In this document: in pieces, positions 26,799-34,914 of the stretch | How positions within the stretch are numbered: position 1 is the stretch's first letter | How the letters are laid out: every line of letters begins with the position of its first letter | Source: Phenylobacterium sp. | GTDB taxonomy: Bacteria; Pseudomonadota; Alphaproteobacteria; Caulobacterales; Caulobacteraceae | Length of the DNA stretch: 64,000 bases | Assembly (NCBI RefSeq): GCF_016124325.1 | Contig: NZ_WGNY01000019.1 | Coordinates: 310,001 to 374,000, forward strand | Direction of reading: 5' to 3' | Notes under the pieces: model-generated | The model's input: only the letters and a program-made list of their open reading frames with translations | The model's database searches: none | Told to the model about the DNA's origin: nothing | Position numbers and translations under genes: made by a program

Positions 26799-27740
26799 TC
26801 AGGTCGGTGTTCGCGTGGGCGCGATCATGCCTCCGGGCGGCGGCGCCCGCGTTCGACCGCCTTGTGCGCCGGATTGCGGTTCGGAGCGTTGGATGCGCAG
26901 TCCCACGCGGGCGGCGTGGCCGAAGTCGGCCAGGCCGATGCTGGCGCCGCCGGCGACGCCGGCCGCGATCGCGGGGGCCTGGAGGAAGAAGATCGCGCCG
27001 AGCAGACTGAGGGCGATGAAGATCAGGCTGCCCACCACGGGGTCCTGCCCGTCGATCCGCGCCCACTGGTCGCCCACCAGGGCCAGCACGAGCTGGAAGA
27101 TCGCCAGCATCAGGGCGTAGAGGACCAGATAGTTCACCGCCTGCCCGAGCCAGCCGAAGAAATAGCGGCGCGTGGCTTCGAAGAGGGCGCAGCCGATGAA
27201 GGCGGGGCCGAGCGCGATCAGCAGCGCCAGGGCCGCCTGGCTCAGCACGGTGATCCCGAACCCCAGGGCCGCGGCGAGCGCCCCGATCACGAAGACACAG
27301 GCGCCGATGAGCAGGGGGAGCCAGTTCATCGGCGAGGTTTCCATCGCGGTCTTCTGGCCGAGGTAGGCGGCGCGCGCGAAGAACTGGTCGAAGGCCGCGC
27401 CCGCGTCGCCCGACGACGCCCCGGATATCCCCCGGGCCAGGGTCTCGGGCAGGACATGGAAGAGCGGCTGGGCGACCCATTCGCCGTAGCCCGTCGTGGT
27501 CGCGAGCAGGGTGATGAGCGCCAGCTTCGTCGCGCGGAGGGCGAAGTCCATCATCGGTTCGGCGATCGCGCCCCGCAGGATCGCGAAGCCGTAGAGGAGG
27601 ACGTAGAGCACGAGCGCGATCCGGAGCGGACCCGCGACCTCGGCCAGCATCCGGTCGGCGCCGGCGTCGAGGAACCCGTCGAGCCTACCGTCGATGAACA
27701 GATAGGCCGCCGAGAAGACACCGAAATCGCCGTCCATCAT
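26799..27740 (-). CDS. virB6: VirB6/TrbL-like inner-membrane channel protein
   Basis: A 313-residue polytopic membrane protein with about six helices. The segments LRIALVLYVLLYGFAILRGAI and FGWLGQAVNYLVLYALMLAIFQLVLAL with the conserved Trp-containing loop match VirB6/TrbL. Start at ATG 27740 (ATGATG), overlapping the eexN stop by 4 bases. The gene itself is complete; it ends at a TGA (26799-26801) immediately where the plus-strand block begins. In the usual gene order virB7 should follow directly, but it lies 17.6 kb away. Confidence 0.92.
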   Translation of the reverse strand: MMDGDFGVFSAAYLFIDGRLDGFLDAGADRMLAEVAGPLRIALVLYVLLYGFAILRGAIAEPMMDFALRATKLALITLLATTTGYGEWVAQPLFHVLPETLARGISGASSGDAGAAFDQFFARAAYLGQKTAMETSPMNWLPLLIGACVFVIGALAAALGFGITVLSQAALALLIALGPAFIGCALFEATRRYFFGWLGQAVNYLVLYALMLAIFQLVLALVGDQWARIDGQDPVVGSLIFIALSLLGAIFFLQAPAIAAGVAGGASIGLADFGHAARVGLRIQRSEPQSGAQGGRTRAPPPGGMIAPTRTPT

Positions 27741-27955
27741 CGAAGGCTCTTCTTGAAGAGCGCCAACCGGTCGGCCGCCTGGCGCGCCGCGAGTCCGGCC
27801 TCGGCGGGCTGGCATTCGGCGTCGCGACGCGCCCCGCCTCGGCAAGCGTCCGCCACCCGCCTGGCGACCTCGGGATGGGCCTCGAAGAAGGCGGCGGACC
27901 GCGGCTCGGGGCGGCACGCCGCCAGCGCCAGGGCGACCGCCAGCAGCCAGGTCAT
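27737..27955 (-). CDS. eexN: EexN/TrbK-type entry-exclusion lipoprotein
   Basis: A 72-residue lipoprotein: short hydrophobic leader with lipobox ALAAC, then PEPRSAAFFEAHPEVARRVADACRGG and ECQPAEAGLAA, the pattern of EexN-family proteins that block redundant conjugation into cells already carrying the element. It sits between virB5 and virB6 with 4-base overlaps on both sides. Its preservation suggests that the system was a conjugation apparatus rather than an effector secretion system (inference). Confidence 0.85.
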   Translation of the reverse strand: MTWLLAVALALAACRPEPRSAAFFEAHPEVARRVADACRGGARRDAECQPAEAGLAARQAADRLALFKKSLR

Positions 27956-28653
27956 GGGAAGGCGCGACGGAAGAGCGCGAGGCGGGCGTCGGCCCGCGCC
28001 GCGGCGCGTTCCCGGTCCCGCTGGGCCTGCAGGCGGGCCTCGGCGTCCTGCGCCATCGCGAACCCCTGCAGCCGCATCCGGTCGTTGGCCGCCAGCGCCT
28101 GTTCGGCGGCGATCCGGGCCTGCAGGTCCATGACCGCGCGGGCGTTCGGCGCCGCGTCGAGCGCGGCGAGGAGCTCGTTCAGGCCGCCCAGCCGCCGGGC
28201 GCCGGCGTCGGCCACCGCCCGGCCGAGCGCCAGGTCCCGGGCCGCGCGGTCGCCGGCCCGTTCGAGATCCTGGCCCGGGAGGTCGTCCGGCGGCGCCGTG
28301 TAGAGCCGCGCCTCCGCGCGGATGGCGCTCGCCGCGCGTCCGAGCTCGCCCAGGGCGGTGAAGTCGCCCCGGGCGGCGGCGAGATAGCTGTCGATGTCGG
28401 GCGCCAGGGCGCGCAGCTCCGGGGCCTGCAGGAGGCCGGCGAGCGCCCCGGCGCCGGAGGCGGTGTTGAAGCCGTCGTAGAGCCGCCGGGCTTCGACCAC
28501 CTGCGCCTGCAGCTCCCGGAGCTGGTCGAGGGCCGTGGTCGCCTGCCGCAGCAGGCTGCCGTAGCTGGCCACGTCGTGGACCATGATCTGGGCGGTCGCC
28601 GGCGGGGCGAAGGCGAGCGCGCCGGCGACGGCGAGGGCGACGAGGGGTTTCAT
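27952..28653 (-). CDS. virB5: VirB5/TrbJ minor pilus protein
   Basis: A 233-residue exported protein with a signal peptide (to about residue 22) and a largely helical, Ala/Gln/Arg-rich mature part (YGSLLRQATTALDQLRELQAQVVEARRLYDGFN) typical of VirB5/TrbJ. It would sit at the pilus tip. The ATG at 28653 overlaps the virB4 stop by 4 bases, and the stop overlaps eexN. Confidence 0.88.
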   Translation of the reverse strand: MKPLVALAVAGALAFAPPATAQIMVHDVASYGSLLRQATTALDQLRELQAQVVEARRLYDGFNTASGAGALAGLLQAPELRALAPDIDSYLAAARGDFTALGELGRAASAIRAEARLYTAPPDDLPGQDLERAGDRAARDLALGRAVADAGARRLGGLNELLAALDAAPNARAVMDLQARIAAEQALAANDRMRLQGFAMAQDAEARLQAQRDRERAAARADARLALFRRAFP

Positions 28654-31034
28654 GGGAGCAGCCTCCGGGCGGATTGAAAGGGCGCCATCCAGCCGGCGGG
28701 ATCGTCGCCGTGCCGGGCGCGGAGCCGGTCGAGGAGCGCCACCGTCTCGGCGCGGCCCGAGAGCACGGCGAGCGCGTCGTCGAGCCCGGAGAGATCGAGC
28801 TCGGCGACCACGGAATCGAGCCCCTGCTTGACCAGGAAGCGGCGCCGGCCGGACGCCAGCTCCTCGCGGACGAGCGCGAACTCCCGCGCCGAGAGTCCGA
28901 AGCCGTCCACATAGTCGCGTTCCGCCGCCTGTGGGTTCGGCAGGAAGATCTTCGTCGCGCATTGCTCGACGATGGTGTGGGCGATCGGCGAGCCCAGGAC
29001 GTCGGCCGGCGACTGGGTGCCGAGCACCAGCAGCGCGTTCTGCTTGCGGAAGGTCTTCAGCCCGTCCTGCGCGAGCCCGCGGAAGGCCTCGTCGCCCAGC
29101 GCCTTCCAGAACTCGTCGACGTCGACGACCAGCCGGCGCCCGTCGACCAGGCCCTGCAGCCGATGGAACAGGTACATCATCAGCGGCGTGCGCACCTGAG
29201 GCGCATCCAGGACGTGGGTCATGTCGACTCCCAGGAGCCGCGCGTCGAGCGGCAGGATGTCGGCTTCCCCGTCCAGCGCCCATCCGAGCGCCTGGCCGGC
29301 GCGCCACCGGTCGAGCCGGGCGCCGACGCCGCCGGAGTCGCGCTGGCCCAGCAGCGCGCGCAGCGCGGCCACGGACCGGTGCGCCGGCGGCAGCGGCAGG
29401 AGCGCGGCGACCGCCCCGTCGATCGCCGCCTCGTCCCGGGGGTTCGGCGGGACCTCACCGTGGCGCACCATCTGGCGGACGAGGGCGCCGAGGAAGGCGC
29501 GATCCGCCGGCGTGTCGGCCAGCGCCTTCAGCGGCGCGAAGCCCGTGGGCTGTCCGGGAGCGAGGGCGAGATAGGTCCCGCCGCAGGCCCGGACGAAGAT
29601 CTCCGCGCCGCGGTCCTTGTCGATGAACACCTGCTGGACGCCCAGCTTCTCGAGCTGGGCCAGCATGAAGTTCTGGACGACCGTCTTGCCGGACCCCGAG
29701 GGGCCGCAGATGAAGGTGTGGCCGAGGTCGCCGCTGTGGAAGCTGAAGGCGTAGGGCGAACCCGCCGAGGTGCGCAAGGTGGTGACGGCCGCGCCCCAGT
29801 GATTGCCGTCGGCGCGGCCGGCGGGATGGGTGTGGAAGGGCGCGAAGGCGGCGAAGTTGCGGCTGGTGATCGCCGCCGGCCGCAGGCGCAGGCGGAAGTT
29901 GCCGGGAAACTGCGCCCAGAACGCGGCCTCGAGTCCCAGGTCCTCGCGCGCGGCGACCAGGCCGGCGTCGGCGAGCAGGGCGCGGGCCCGCGAGAGATGT
30001 TCGGCGAGCGCGCGCGGGGTCTCGCCCTGGACCAGCACCGAGGCCTGGTGCTCGCCCATCACGAACCGGTTCGACGCCAGCTCGTCGAGCGCGCCGTCGA
30101 GATCCTCGATCTGCGAGGCCGCCCGGTCCCGCGCGGAGAGCATCTGGTTCTGCTTGCGCGCCATCACCGCCTGGGCCGCGGCCTTCGACAGAAAGCTGAA
30201 CGACTGGGACGCGATCAGCGGGAAGGGCGCGGAGAGCAGGCCGTCCCACATCCCGGGGCGGGTGACGGCGGGGTATTCCTTGATCCCGAGCATCGCGGCG
30301 TAGCGCGCGCTCGCCGCGTCGCGGATCTCCAGCGCTTCCCGGCCGAAGATCAGGCGCGCGGCGTATATCGCCTCGCCCAGGTGGCCGCGGACCAGCGGGA
30401 CGCGGCCCGGCTCGCCGGTCAGCACCCGGCGCAGCATTTCCATCGGCGCCGAGAACACCAGCCCGTCGCGCGCGTAGAGCTCGAGCGGCTCGGCCCGGTA
30501 CCGGGCCAGATGCTGGACCAGGGCCCGGCCCGCCTCCTCGAGCGTGCGTACGGCGTCGTCGGTCTCGAGATCGACCTGGCTCGCGCGCAGCAGGCGGCCG
30601 ACCCAGGCCTGGGTCCGGCGCCCCGCGTCGCGTCCCGGATGCAGCACCAGGGTGAGATAGAGTTCGTTGACGTAGAGCCGCTCGCGCCCGAGCCGCGCCC
30701 GGTAGGCAGCGTCGAGGTCGCGGGCGAAGCCGGATCGGAACGCGCCTTCGCCCGGAGGATCGGCCTGGCGGCGGACCAGGTGGTGCCAGATGGCCAGGCG
30801 GTCCGAGGCGAGGTTGCGCCAGACCCCGTTGAGGCGGAGGTGACGGGCGTTGAGGTCGCCGATGTCGGCGGTCTCGAAGCTCGCGCCGTCCAGGCGGAAG
30901 CAGAGCATCAGCGCCCCGGTGTCCAGGGCGACGACGCGGTCGTTCACGTGCCGGGCGTAGGGCAGGGCGCGCGCGGCGGGCGCCCCCCGGCGGCGGGCGG
31001 GCTCCGGGACGGCGTGGCGGGCCAGCTCAGACAT
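28650..31034 (-). CDS. virB4: VirB4/TrbE ATPase
   Basis: A 794-residue T4SS ATPase, the most conserved component, acting with VirB11 at the inner membrane. Walker A is CGPSGSGKTVVQ near 438-448; Walker B is LVVDVDEFWKAL near 632-643; downstream are VLGTQSPADVL and IVEQCATKIFLPNP, the family's motifs C/D. Start ATG 31034 overlaps the virB3 end by 8 bases. Full length and with all motifs, so no sign of decay. Confidence 0.96.
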   Translation of the reverse strand: MSELARHAVPEPARRRGAPAARALPYARHVNDRVVALDTGALMLCFRLDGASFETADIGDLNARHLRLNGVWRNLASDRLAIWHHLVRRQADPPGEGAFRSGFARDLDAAYRARLGRERLYVNELYLTLVLHPGRDAGRRTQAWVGRLLRASQVDLETDDAVRTLEEAGRALVQHLARYRAEPLELYARDGLVFSAPMEMLRRVLTGEPGRVPLVRGHLGEAIYAARLIFGREALEIRDAASARYAAMLGIKEYPAVTRPGMWDGLLSAPFPLIASQSFSFLSKAAAQAVMARKQNQMLSARDRAASQIEDLDGALDELASNRFVMGEHQASVLVQGETPRALAEHLSRARALLADAGLVAAREDLGLEAAFWAQFPGNFRLRLRPAAITSRNFAAFAPFHTHPAGRADGNHWGAAVTTLRTSAGSPYAFSFHSGDLGHTFICGPSGSGKTVVQNFMLAQLEKLGVQQVFIDKDRGAEIFVRACGGTYLALAPGQPTGFAPLKALADTPADRAFLGALVRQMVRHGEVPPNPRDEAAIDGAVAALLPLPPAHRSVAALRALLGQRDSGGVGARLDRWRAGQALGWALDGEADILPLDARLLGVDMTHVLDAPQVRTPLMMYLFHRLQGLVDGRRLVVDVDEFWKALGDEAFRGLAQDGLKTFRKQNALLVLGTQSPADVLGSPIAHTIVEQCATKIFLPNPQAAERDYVDGFGLSAREFALVREELASGRRRFLVKQGLDSVVAELDLSGLDDALAVLSGRAETVALLDRLRARHGDDPAGWMAPFQSARRLLP

Positions 31035-31359
31035 CGTGGCGCCCCTGTCCCGACCGGCGACGCGCCGGCAATGGGCCCGCGGAGCTGCCGCCCCACAGGC
31101 CGGCGTCCCGGGCGCGGCCCTTGGTCTCCAGGTACAGGTGGAGCACGCGGAAGGCGTTGGGGTCGGCCTGGCAGATCGCCCGGAAGACCATGTGCAGGGC
31201 GGGCGCGATCAGCAGGTAGAGCAGCGAGCCGCCGCCCAGGAACGCCACGGTCGAGACGATCAGGTTGACGCCCATCGCCTCCATCGGGACCCCGAGCGCC
31301 AGGGCCGGCCGCGTGCAGGCCAGGAAGAGGACATCCTCCCGGAGGCGCTCGGTCGTCAT
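31027..31359 (-). CDS. virB3: VirB3 inner-membrane protein
   Basis: A 110-residue protein with a hydrophobic segment (about 27-60: VNLIVSTVAFLGGGSLLYLLIAP) and the family opening FLACTRPALALGVPMEAMGVN. The ATG at 31359 shares one base with the virB2 stop (TGATG), and the gene ends 8 bases inside virB4. VirB3 works with VirB4 in pilus biogenesis. Confidence 0.92.
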   Translation of the reverse strand: MTTERLREDVLFLACTRPALALGVPMEAMGVNLIVSTVAFLGGGSLLYLLIAPALHMVFRAICQADPNAFRVLHLYLETKGRARDAGLWGGSSAGPLPARRRSGQGRHDV

Positions 31360-31661
31360 CAGCCCGCCCCGCCGCCGGTGATCAGGTCGACGATCGTCGA
31401 GGCGCCGAAGATCACGATGATGCCCACCACCACGGTGCCCGCGCGGCGAAGGTCGATCTGACCGAACATCCACACGATGCCGGTGATGATCACCGCCAGG
31501 ACGGCGAGGCCGCGCACGACGCCGCTGTTCAGCAGGTCGATGATGTTCTGGATGAAGCCGCCGAGATCGCCGCCGACCGCCTGGGCGAAGGCGGGGCCGG
31601 CGGCGAACGACGCGCAGCCGGCGAGGAGGACGAGGCGGCGGGTCCGGCGCGGAAGAATCAC
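31359..31661 (-). CDS. virB2: VirB2/TrbC pilin
   Basis: A 100-residue pilin precursor: positively charged start, signal peptide ending at FAQA (about residue 28), then two hydrophobic helices separated by a short polar loop (VWMFGQIDLRRAG), as in VirB2/TrbC. The GTG at 31661 overlaps the virB1 stop (GTGA); a longer upstream reading is a shadow of virB1. It would form the pilus fibre. Confidence 0.9.
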   Translation of the reverse strand: MILPRRTRRLVLLAGCASFAAGPAFAQAVGGDLGGFIQNIIDLLNSGVVRGLAVLAVIITGIVWMFGQIDLRRAGTVVVGIIVIFGASTIVDLITGGGAG

Positions 31662-32236
31662 GGCGTGGCTCCTGAGAGGGTCATGACGAAGCGGTCCGGG
31701 CGCCGTGCGGCGCGTGCGAAGACGTCCCAGTCGGCCGGGTCCGGACGCGCCTCGGGCCGAGCGGGGGCGGCGGGGGACCGGGCATGGGCGACCACACGGG
31801 CCACGTAGCCGTTCGCGAACCCGCCCTCGACGCGTCCGGTGTTGTAGAGGCTGAGCGCCACCCGCAGCGCCGCCTGCCGGGACCCGCGCCGCGCGCGGCC
31901 GCGGGCGTAGGCTTCGCGCAGGAGACTCCCGGCGGCGGCCAGGTTGCGGCACGGATCGAACGCCGCCTCGAGCGACAGGCCCAGGCGCGGCAGGTTGCGG
32001 ACGTTGATCTGGGCGAGGCCGAGGTCGATGTCCCGGCCGGCGGCGATCAGGGCCCGGGCGGCCGTGGCGGCCTGGGCCGGCGTCGCGGCCACGGGGCGAC
32101 GGGCGCGCGGGCCGTTCACGCCGATCGCCAGCGGGTCGAGGCCGCTTTCGGTCCGCGCGACCGCGAGCAGGGTGGCCGGCGCGACGCCGGGCGCGCACCG
32201 GGCGGCGAGATCGACGAAGGCTTGGGGGTCCAGCAT
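31658..32236 (-). CDS. virB1: VirB1 lytic transglycosylase
   Basis: A 192-residue SLT-fold lytic transglycosylase that opens peptidoglycan for T4SS assembly. The catalytic Glu is in AVARTESGLDPLAIGVNG near residue 30. Other family features are DIDLGLAQINVRN and AFDPCRNLAAAGSLL, and a typical SLYNTG motif. I chose ATG 32236, with AAAGGA upstream, over the upstream ATG at 32326, whose extra 30 residues look non-coding. No classical signal peptide is evident from this start. It is the first gene of the virB operon. Confidence 0.9.
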   Translation of the reverse strand: MLDPQAFVDLAARCAPGVAPATLLAVARTESGLDPLAIGVNGPRARRPVAATPAQAATAARALIAAGRDIDLGLAQINVRNLPRLGLSLEAAFDPCRNLAAAGSLLREAYARGRARRGSRQAALRVALSLYNTGRVEGGFANGYVARVVAHARSPAAPARPEARPDPADWDVFARAARRPDRFVMTLSGATP

Positions 32237-32317
32237 GGCGGCGTCCTTTCGCCAGAAGGCTGCCGGGCCGGGCCCCATGCGGCGAGGGCGTAAGCTTCCG
32301 CCCGCCCGGCGGGCCGG

Positions 32318-32466
32318 ATGCGCCACAATCTGGCGCGTGACGCGCCGATCCTGGCGCGTGGAACGACTTAGGTCGTCCTGCGGCGGCGGCCGGGGAACCG
32401 CGGGCGAGACTCAGTAATTGCACGCCTTCGAAGGCCGGGACGTGTTGGGCGCCCGGTATTCGAAGG
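32318..32466. promoter_or_regulatory. Divergent control region upstream of virB1 and the HTH gene
   Basis: This region holds several operator-like elements: an inverted repeat GCGCCA-N5-TGGCGC, a direct repeat of CTGGCGCGTG about 20 bp apart (from 32330 and 32351), the palindrome GGCGCGTGACGCGCC between them, ACGAC-TTAG-GTCGT (32363-32376), and TTCGAAGG twice 32 bp apart (32427 and 32459). Clustering of repeats between divergent genes suggests control of the virB operon and the LuxR-type gene. Which protein binds which repeat is unknown. Confidence 0.55.
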
Positions 32467-32475
32467 AATGCTGTG

Positions 32476-32766
32476 ATGCGTGCGCTGCATGAAGATCGGG
32501 CTGCGATCTCGGAAGTTCGAACCCAGGACCAGGAGGTGACCCTGTCGCCCCGCCAGACCGAATGCCTGTTCTGGGTTCAGCAAGGGAAGAGCTCGCGAGA
32601 CATCGGTGTCATCCTCGGGGTCTCCCACCGGATCGTGGAGCGACACGTCGCCCGCGCGTGCGCCAAGCTCGGCGTGCGCACCCGGGTGCAGGCCGTGGTC
32701 CGCGCTCGAACCCTGGGGCTGATCGCCGACCCGCCGTCGCCGACCGTCGCCGCCCGGCTCGGCTAG
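32476..32766 (+). CDS. LuxR-type (GerE) HTH regulator, no sensor domain
   Basis: A 96-residue protein that is essentially one LuxR/GerE DNA-binding domain: LSPRQTECLFWVQQGKSSRDIG followed by the recognition helix SHRIVERHVARACAKLGVRTRVQAV. No autoinducer or receiver domain is present, so it is a solo DNA-binding protein. ATG 32476 has AAGGA eight bases upstream (GTG 32473 is an alternative). It is divergent from virB1 and its stop overlaps the stop of the XRE gene tail-to-tail. It is a likely activator of the virB operon. Confidence 0.85.
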   Translation: MRALHEDRAAISEVRTQDQEVTLSPRQTECLFWVQQGKSSRDIGVILGVSHRIVERHVARACAKLGVRTRVQAVVRARTLGLIADPPSPTVAARLG

Positions 32767-33266
32767 CGCGAACGGTCGTCCGGATCTTCGTCGTCGTCGC
32801 CGCCGCCGAGCCCGGCGTCGAACATCCATTGCTCGAGGTCGGCGGCGTATTCCTCCGCCCGCTTGACCAAGAGGTCGAAGCCGCGCGTGTAGGTCAGCAG
32901 CAGAGAGCGCGGATCGAGGTCGCGCAGCGCCTTGCCGCCGGGCCGGCGATGCAGACGACGCAGGGCGACGAGGAGGAGCGAGGCGGCGTTGTTTCCGGCC
33001 GTGTCGACCGCGAAATCCGCCGAGCCGAATTCCACGGCCAGGATGATCCCCCAGGGATCGGCGTGCACGATCTCGGCGAAGCGGCGGATCGGCTCGACCT
33101 GGACGCCGTAGTAGCCGGACTCCCAGCGCTGGTAGGTCCGCAGCCCCTTGCCCATCAGTTTTGCCATCTCGGCCGACTTCAGCCCGCTGCGCTTTCGGAA
33201 GTGCTTCAGGACGGTCCTGAGCGTCGCGCGCCGGGCGACCGCATCCTGGTCCTGCAAGAGATCCAT
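32763..33266 (-). CDS. XRE-family transcriptional regulator
   Basis: A 167-residue regulator. The N-terminal Cro/C1-type HTH (about 12-70: VLKHFRKRSGLKSAEMAKLMGKGLRTYQRWESG) is followed by a helical C-terminal part and an acidic tail (GGGDDDEDPDD). Start ATG 33266 was chosen over GTG 33275. A strong palindrome lies directly upstream (33278-33306), consistent with autorepression. With the LuxR-type protein it probably forms the control module of the transfer genes. Confidence 0.85.
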   Translation of the reverse strand: MDLLQDQDAVARRATLRTVLKHFRKRSGLKSAEMAKLMGKGLRTYQRWESGYYGVQVEPIRRFAEIVHADPWGIILAVEFGSADFAVDTAGNNAASLLLVALRRLHRRPGGKALRDLDPRSLLLTYTRGFDLLVKRAEEYAADLEQWMFDAGLGGGDDDEDPDDRSR

Positions 33267-33277
33267 GCCACGCACGC

Positions 33278-33306
33278 GAACAACCTGAACTTGTCACAAG
33301 TTGTTC
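33278..33306. promoter_or_regulatory. Palindromic operator upstream of the XRE gene
   Basis: Two nested inverted repeats: GAACAAC...GTTGTTC (33278-33284 and 33300-33306) and AACTTGT-C-ACAAGTT (33288-33302). They lie 12 to 40 bases upstream of the XRE start codon, where an autoregulatory site would be expected. Confidence 0.65.
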
Positions 33307-33414
33307 ATGCACTCTGTGTCTGTGTCAAAGTCGCTGTGGCGGAGCGGCGGAGAAGCCGAGCCGGTCGTCGCCGGCCTGGCGCCGGATTCGCCGCCGAGCG
33401 GCGCCTTGCCGCGG

Positions 33415-34914
33415 TCAGGGCGCGTCGGCCACGGATGCGCGCCGGCGGCGCCGGACGATGGGCAGGCGGGCGGCCTCCGGGGCGACGAGAAGCAGCGCCA
33501 GACCCAGGAACGCGAGGTCCACCGCCCAGCCGGCCGGGTCGGTCGACCGGCCCGCCCACCGGATCGCATGGGCCGCGACGGACATCGCCAGGGCCGCGGC
33601 CCCGGCGGCGCGCAGGCCGCGGGACAGCGGCTCGGCCCGGACACGGGCGGTCAGCGCCAGGGCCGCCAGGGTCGCGCCGGCCCAGACGGCGAGGGGCGTC
33701 GGGCCGCCGAGCTGGGCGGCCAGCGCCGCCGCCGCATAGGCGAGCGGCTGGCTCCACACCGCGGCGATCCAGACCCGTTCCCACCCCGGGGCCGGCCGGC
33801 CCTTGTCGCGGCGGCGCGCCAGCCAGATCGAGACCCCGCTGGCGGTGACCGCCGTCAGCCCTGCGCCGAGCAGGCCGTAGGCGACCTTCACGGGCAGGCC
33901 GCCGAACCAGCCGAAATGCACGGTCCCGATCGAAGAGTAGAGCCGTTCGCCGAGATTGCGCGCGCCATAGGCCGATCCGCCCAGGAGCCTGCCCGAGCGA
34001 TCGAAGCCGTAGGCTTCGCGCGACAGCCGGCGAGGGCGCTCCACCCCGATGTTGATGTGCTGGCCACCCTGGCGCGGGTCCTCGACCATGACGTAGGTGA
34101 CCGTGGCGTCCGGGGCGAGCCGCGAGAGGGTCGCGAGCATGACGGGCAGGTTGGGCGGCGGCGCCGGACGCGTGTCGTGCGCCGGCTCCGGCGTGGCGAA
34201 GAGGGCGTAGGCCTTCTCCACGTCGCCCTTGAAGACCATGAGCGCCAGGACGCCGACGATGATCGTCGCCAGGCCGAGCAGCGCGCCGGTCAGGGCGATG
34301 GTCAGGTGGAACGGCAGGGCCCAGACGCCGATGCGGTTGTGGAGGTCGGCTTCCTGCAGGCGCTTTGCGCCGCCGCGGCGCAGGTGGAAGGCGTCGCGGA
34401 AGATGCGGGGATGGGCGAGCAGGCCTGAGATCAGCGAGGACAGCAGCGCCACGCCGGTGGCGCCGACCACGAAGCGGCCCCAGGTCGTCGGCAGCTCCAG
34501 GGCGATGTGGAGATCCTGCACGAAGTCGGACCAAGGAGCCTCGCGCACGGCGACGGCGCGACCGTCGGCGTCCAGGGCCCAGCTCTTGTCGCCGGCGGGA
34601 CCGTAGGCGATCAGCCGGTAACGCGGCAGGCCGGGGGCGGGCAGGTTCAGGAACAGCGTCTTGGCCTGCGGCTGCAGACGAAGGCCTTCCTCGAGTCCAT
34701 GTTGGAGGGCGGTGGGCGAAACGGCCTCGACGATGGGATCGGCCGGCCGCTCCCAGCGCTGGAACTCCTGCAGGAAGACCGCGGCCGAGCCGGAGAAGCA
34801 GACAAGGAAGATCAGGGCCGCGAAGGCGAGGCCGAGCGCGGAATGGCCTGCGAGGACGGCGCGGACGAAGGGCGCCGGAACCTTCGGCCAGGGCGTCGGT
34901 CGTGCGGCGGTCAT
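33415..34914 (-). CDS. PepSY-associated transmembrane protein
   Basis: A 499-residue inner-membrane protein of the PepSY_TM family. The first helix near 22-48 is preceded by HSALGLAFAALIF; a periplasmic PepSY-like part follows (VSPTALQHGLEEGLRLQPQAK). Other features are conserved QDLHIALELPTTWGRF and DLHNRIGVWALPFHLTIALTGA helices with paired His residues (candidate haem or metal ligands), and a second cytoplasm-facing part with more helices. Members are commonly iron-regulated and lie beside TonB receptors, as here. It overlaps the upstream small membrane gene by 4 bases. The role is probably reductive iron release or transport support (inference). Confidence 0.88.
   Translation of the reverse strand: MTAARPTPWPKVPAPFVRAVLAGHSALGLAFAALIFLVCFSGSAAVFLQEFQRWERPADPIVEAVSPTALQHGLEEGLRLQPQAKTLFLNLPAPGLPRYRLIAYGPAGDKSWALDADGRAVAVREAPWSDFVQDLHIALELPTTWGRFVVGATGVALLSSLISGLLAHPRIFRDAFHLRRGGAKRLQEADLHNRIGVWALPFHLTIALTGALLGLATIIVGVLALMVFKGDVEKAYALFATPEPAHDTRPAPPPNLPVMLATLSRLAPDATVTYVMVEDPRQGGQHINIGVERPRRLSREAYGFDRSGRLLGGSAYGARNLGERLYSSIGTVHFGWFGGLPVKVAYGLLGAGLTAVTASGVSIWLARRRDKGRPAPGWERVWIAAVWSQPLAYAAAALAAQLGGPTPLAVWAGATLAALALTARVRAEPLSRGLRAAGAAALAMSVAAHAIRWAGRSTDPAGWAVDLAFLGLALLLVAPEAARLPIVRRRRRASVADAP

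Noticed and set aside
32476..32766. Quorum-sensing LuxR/TraR regulator
   Set aside because: The protein consists only of the DNA-binding domain; there is no autoinducer-binding domain and no luxI-type synthase nearby.
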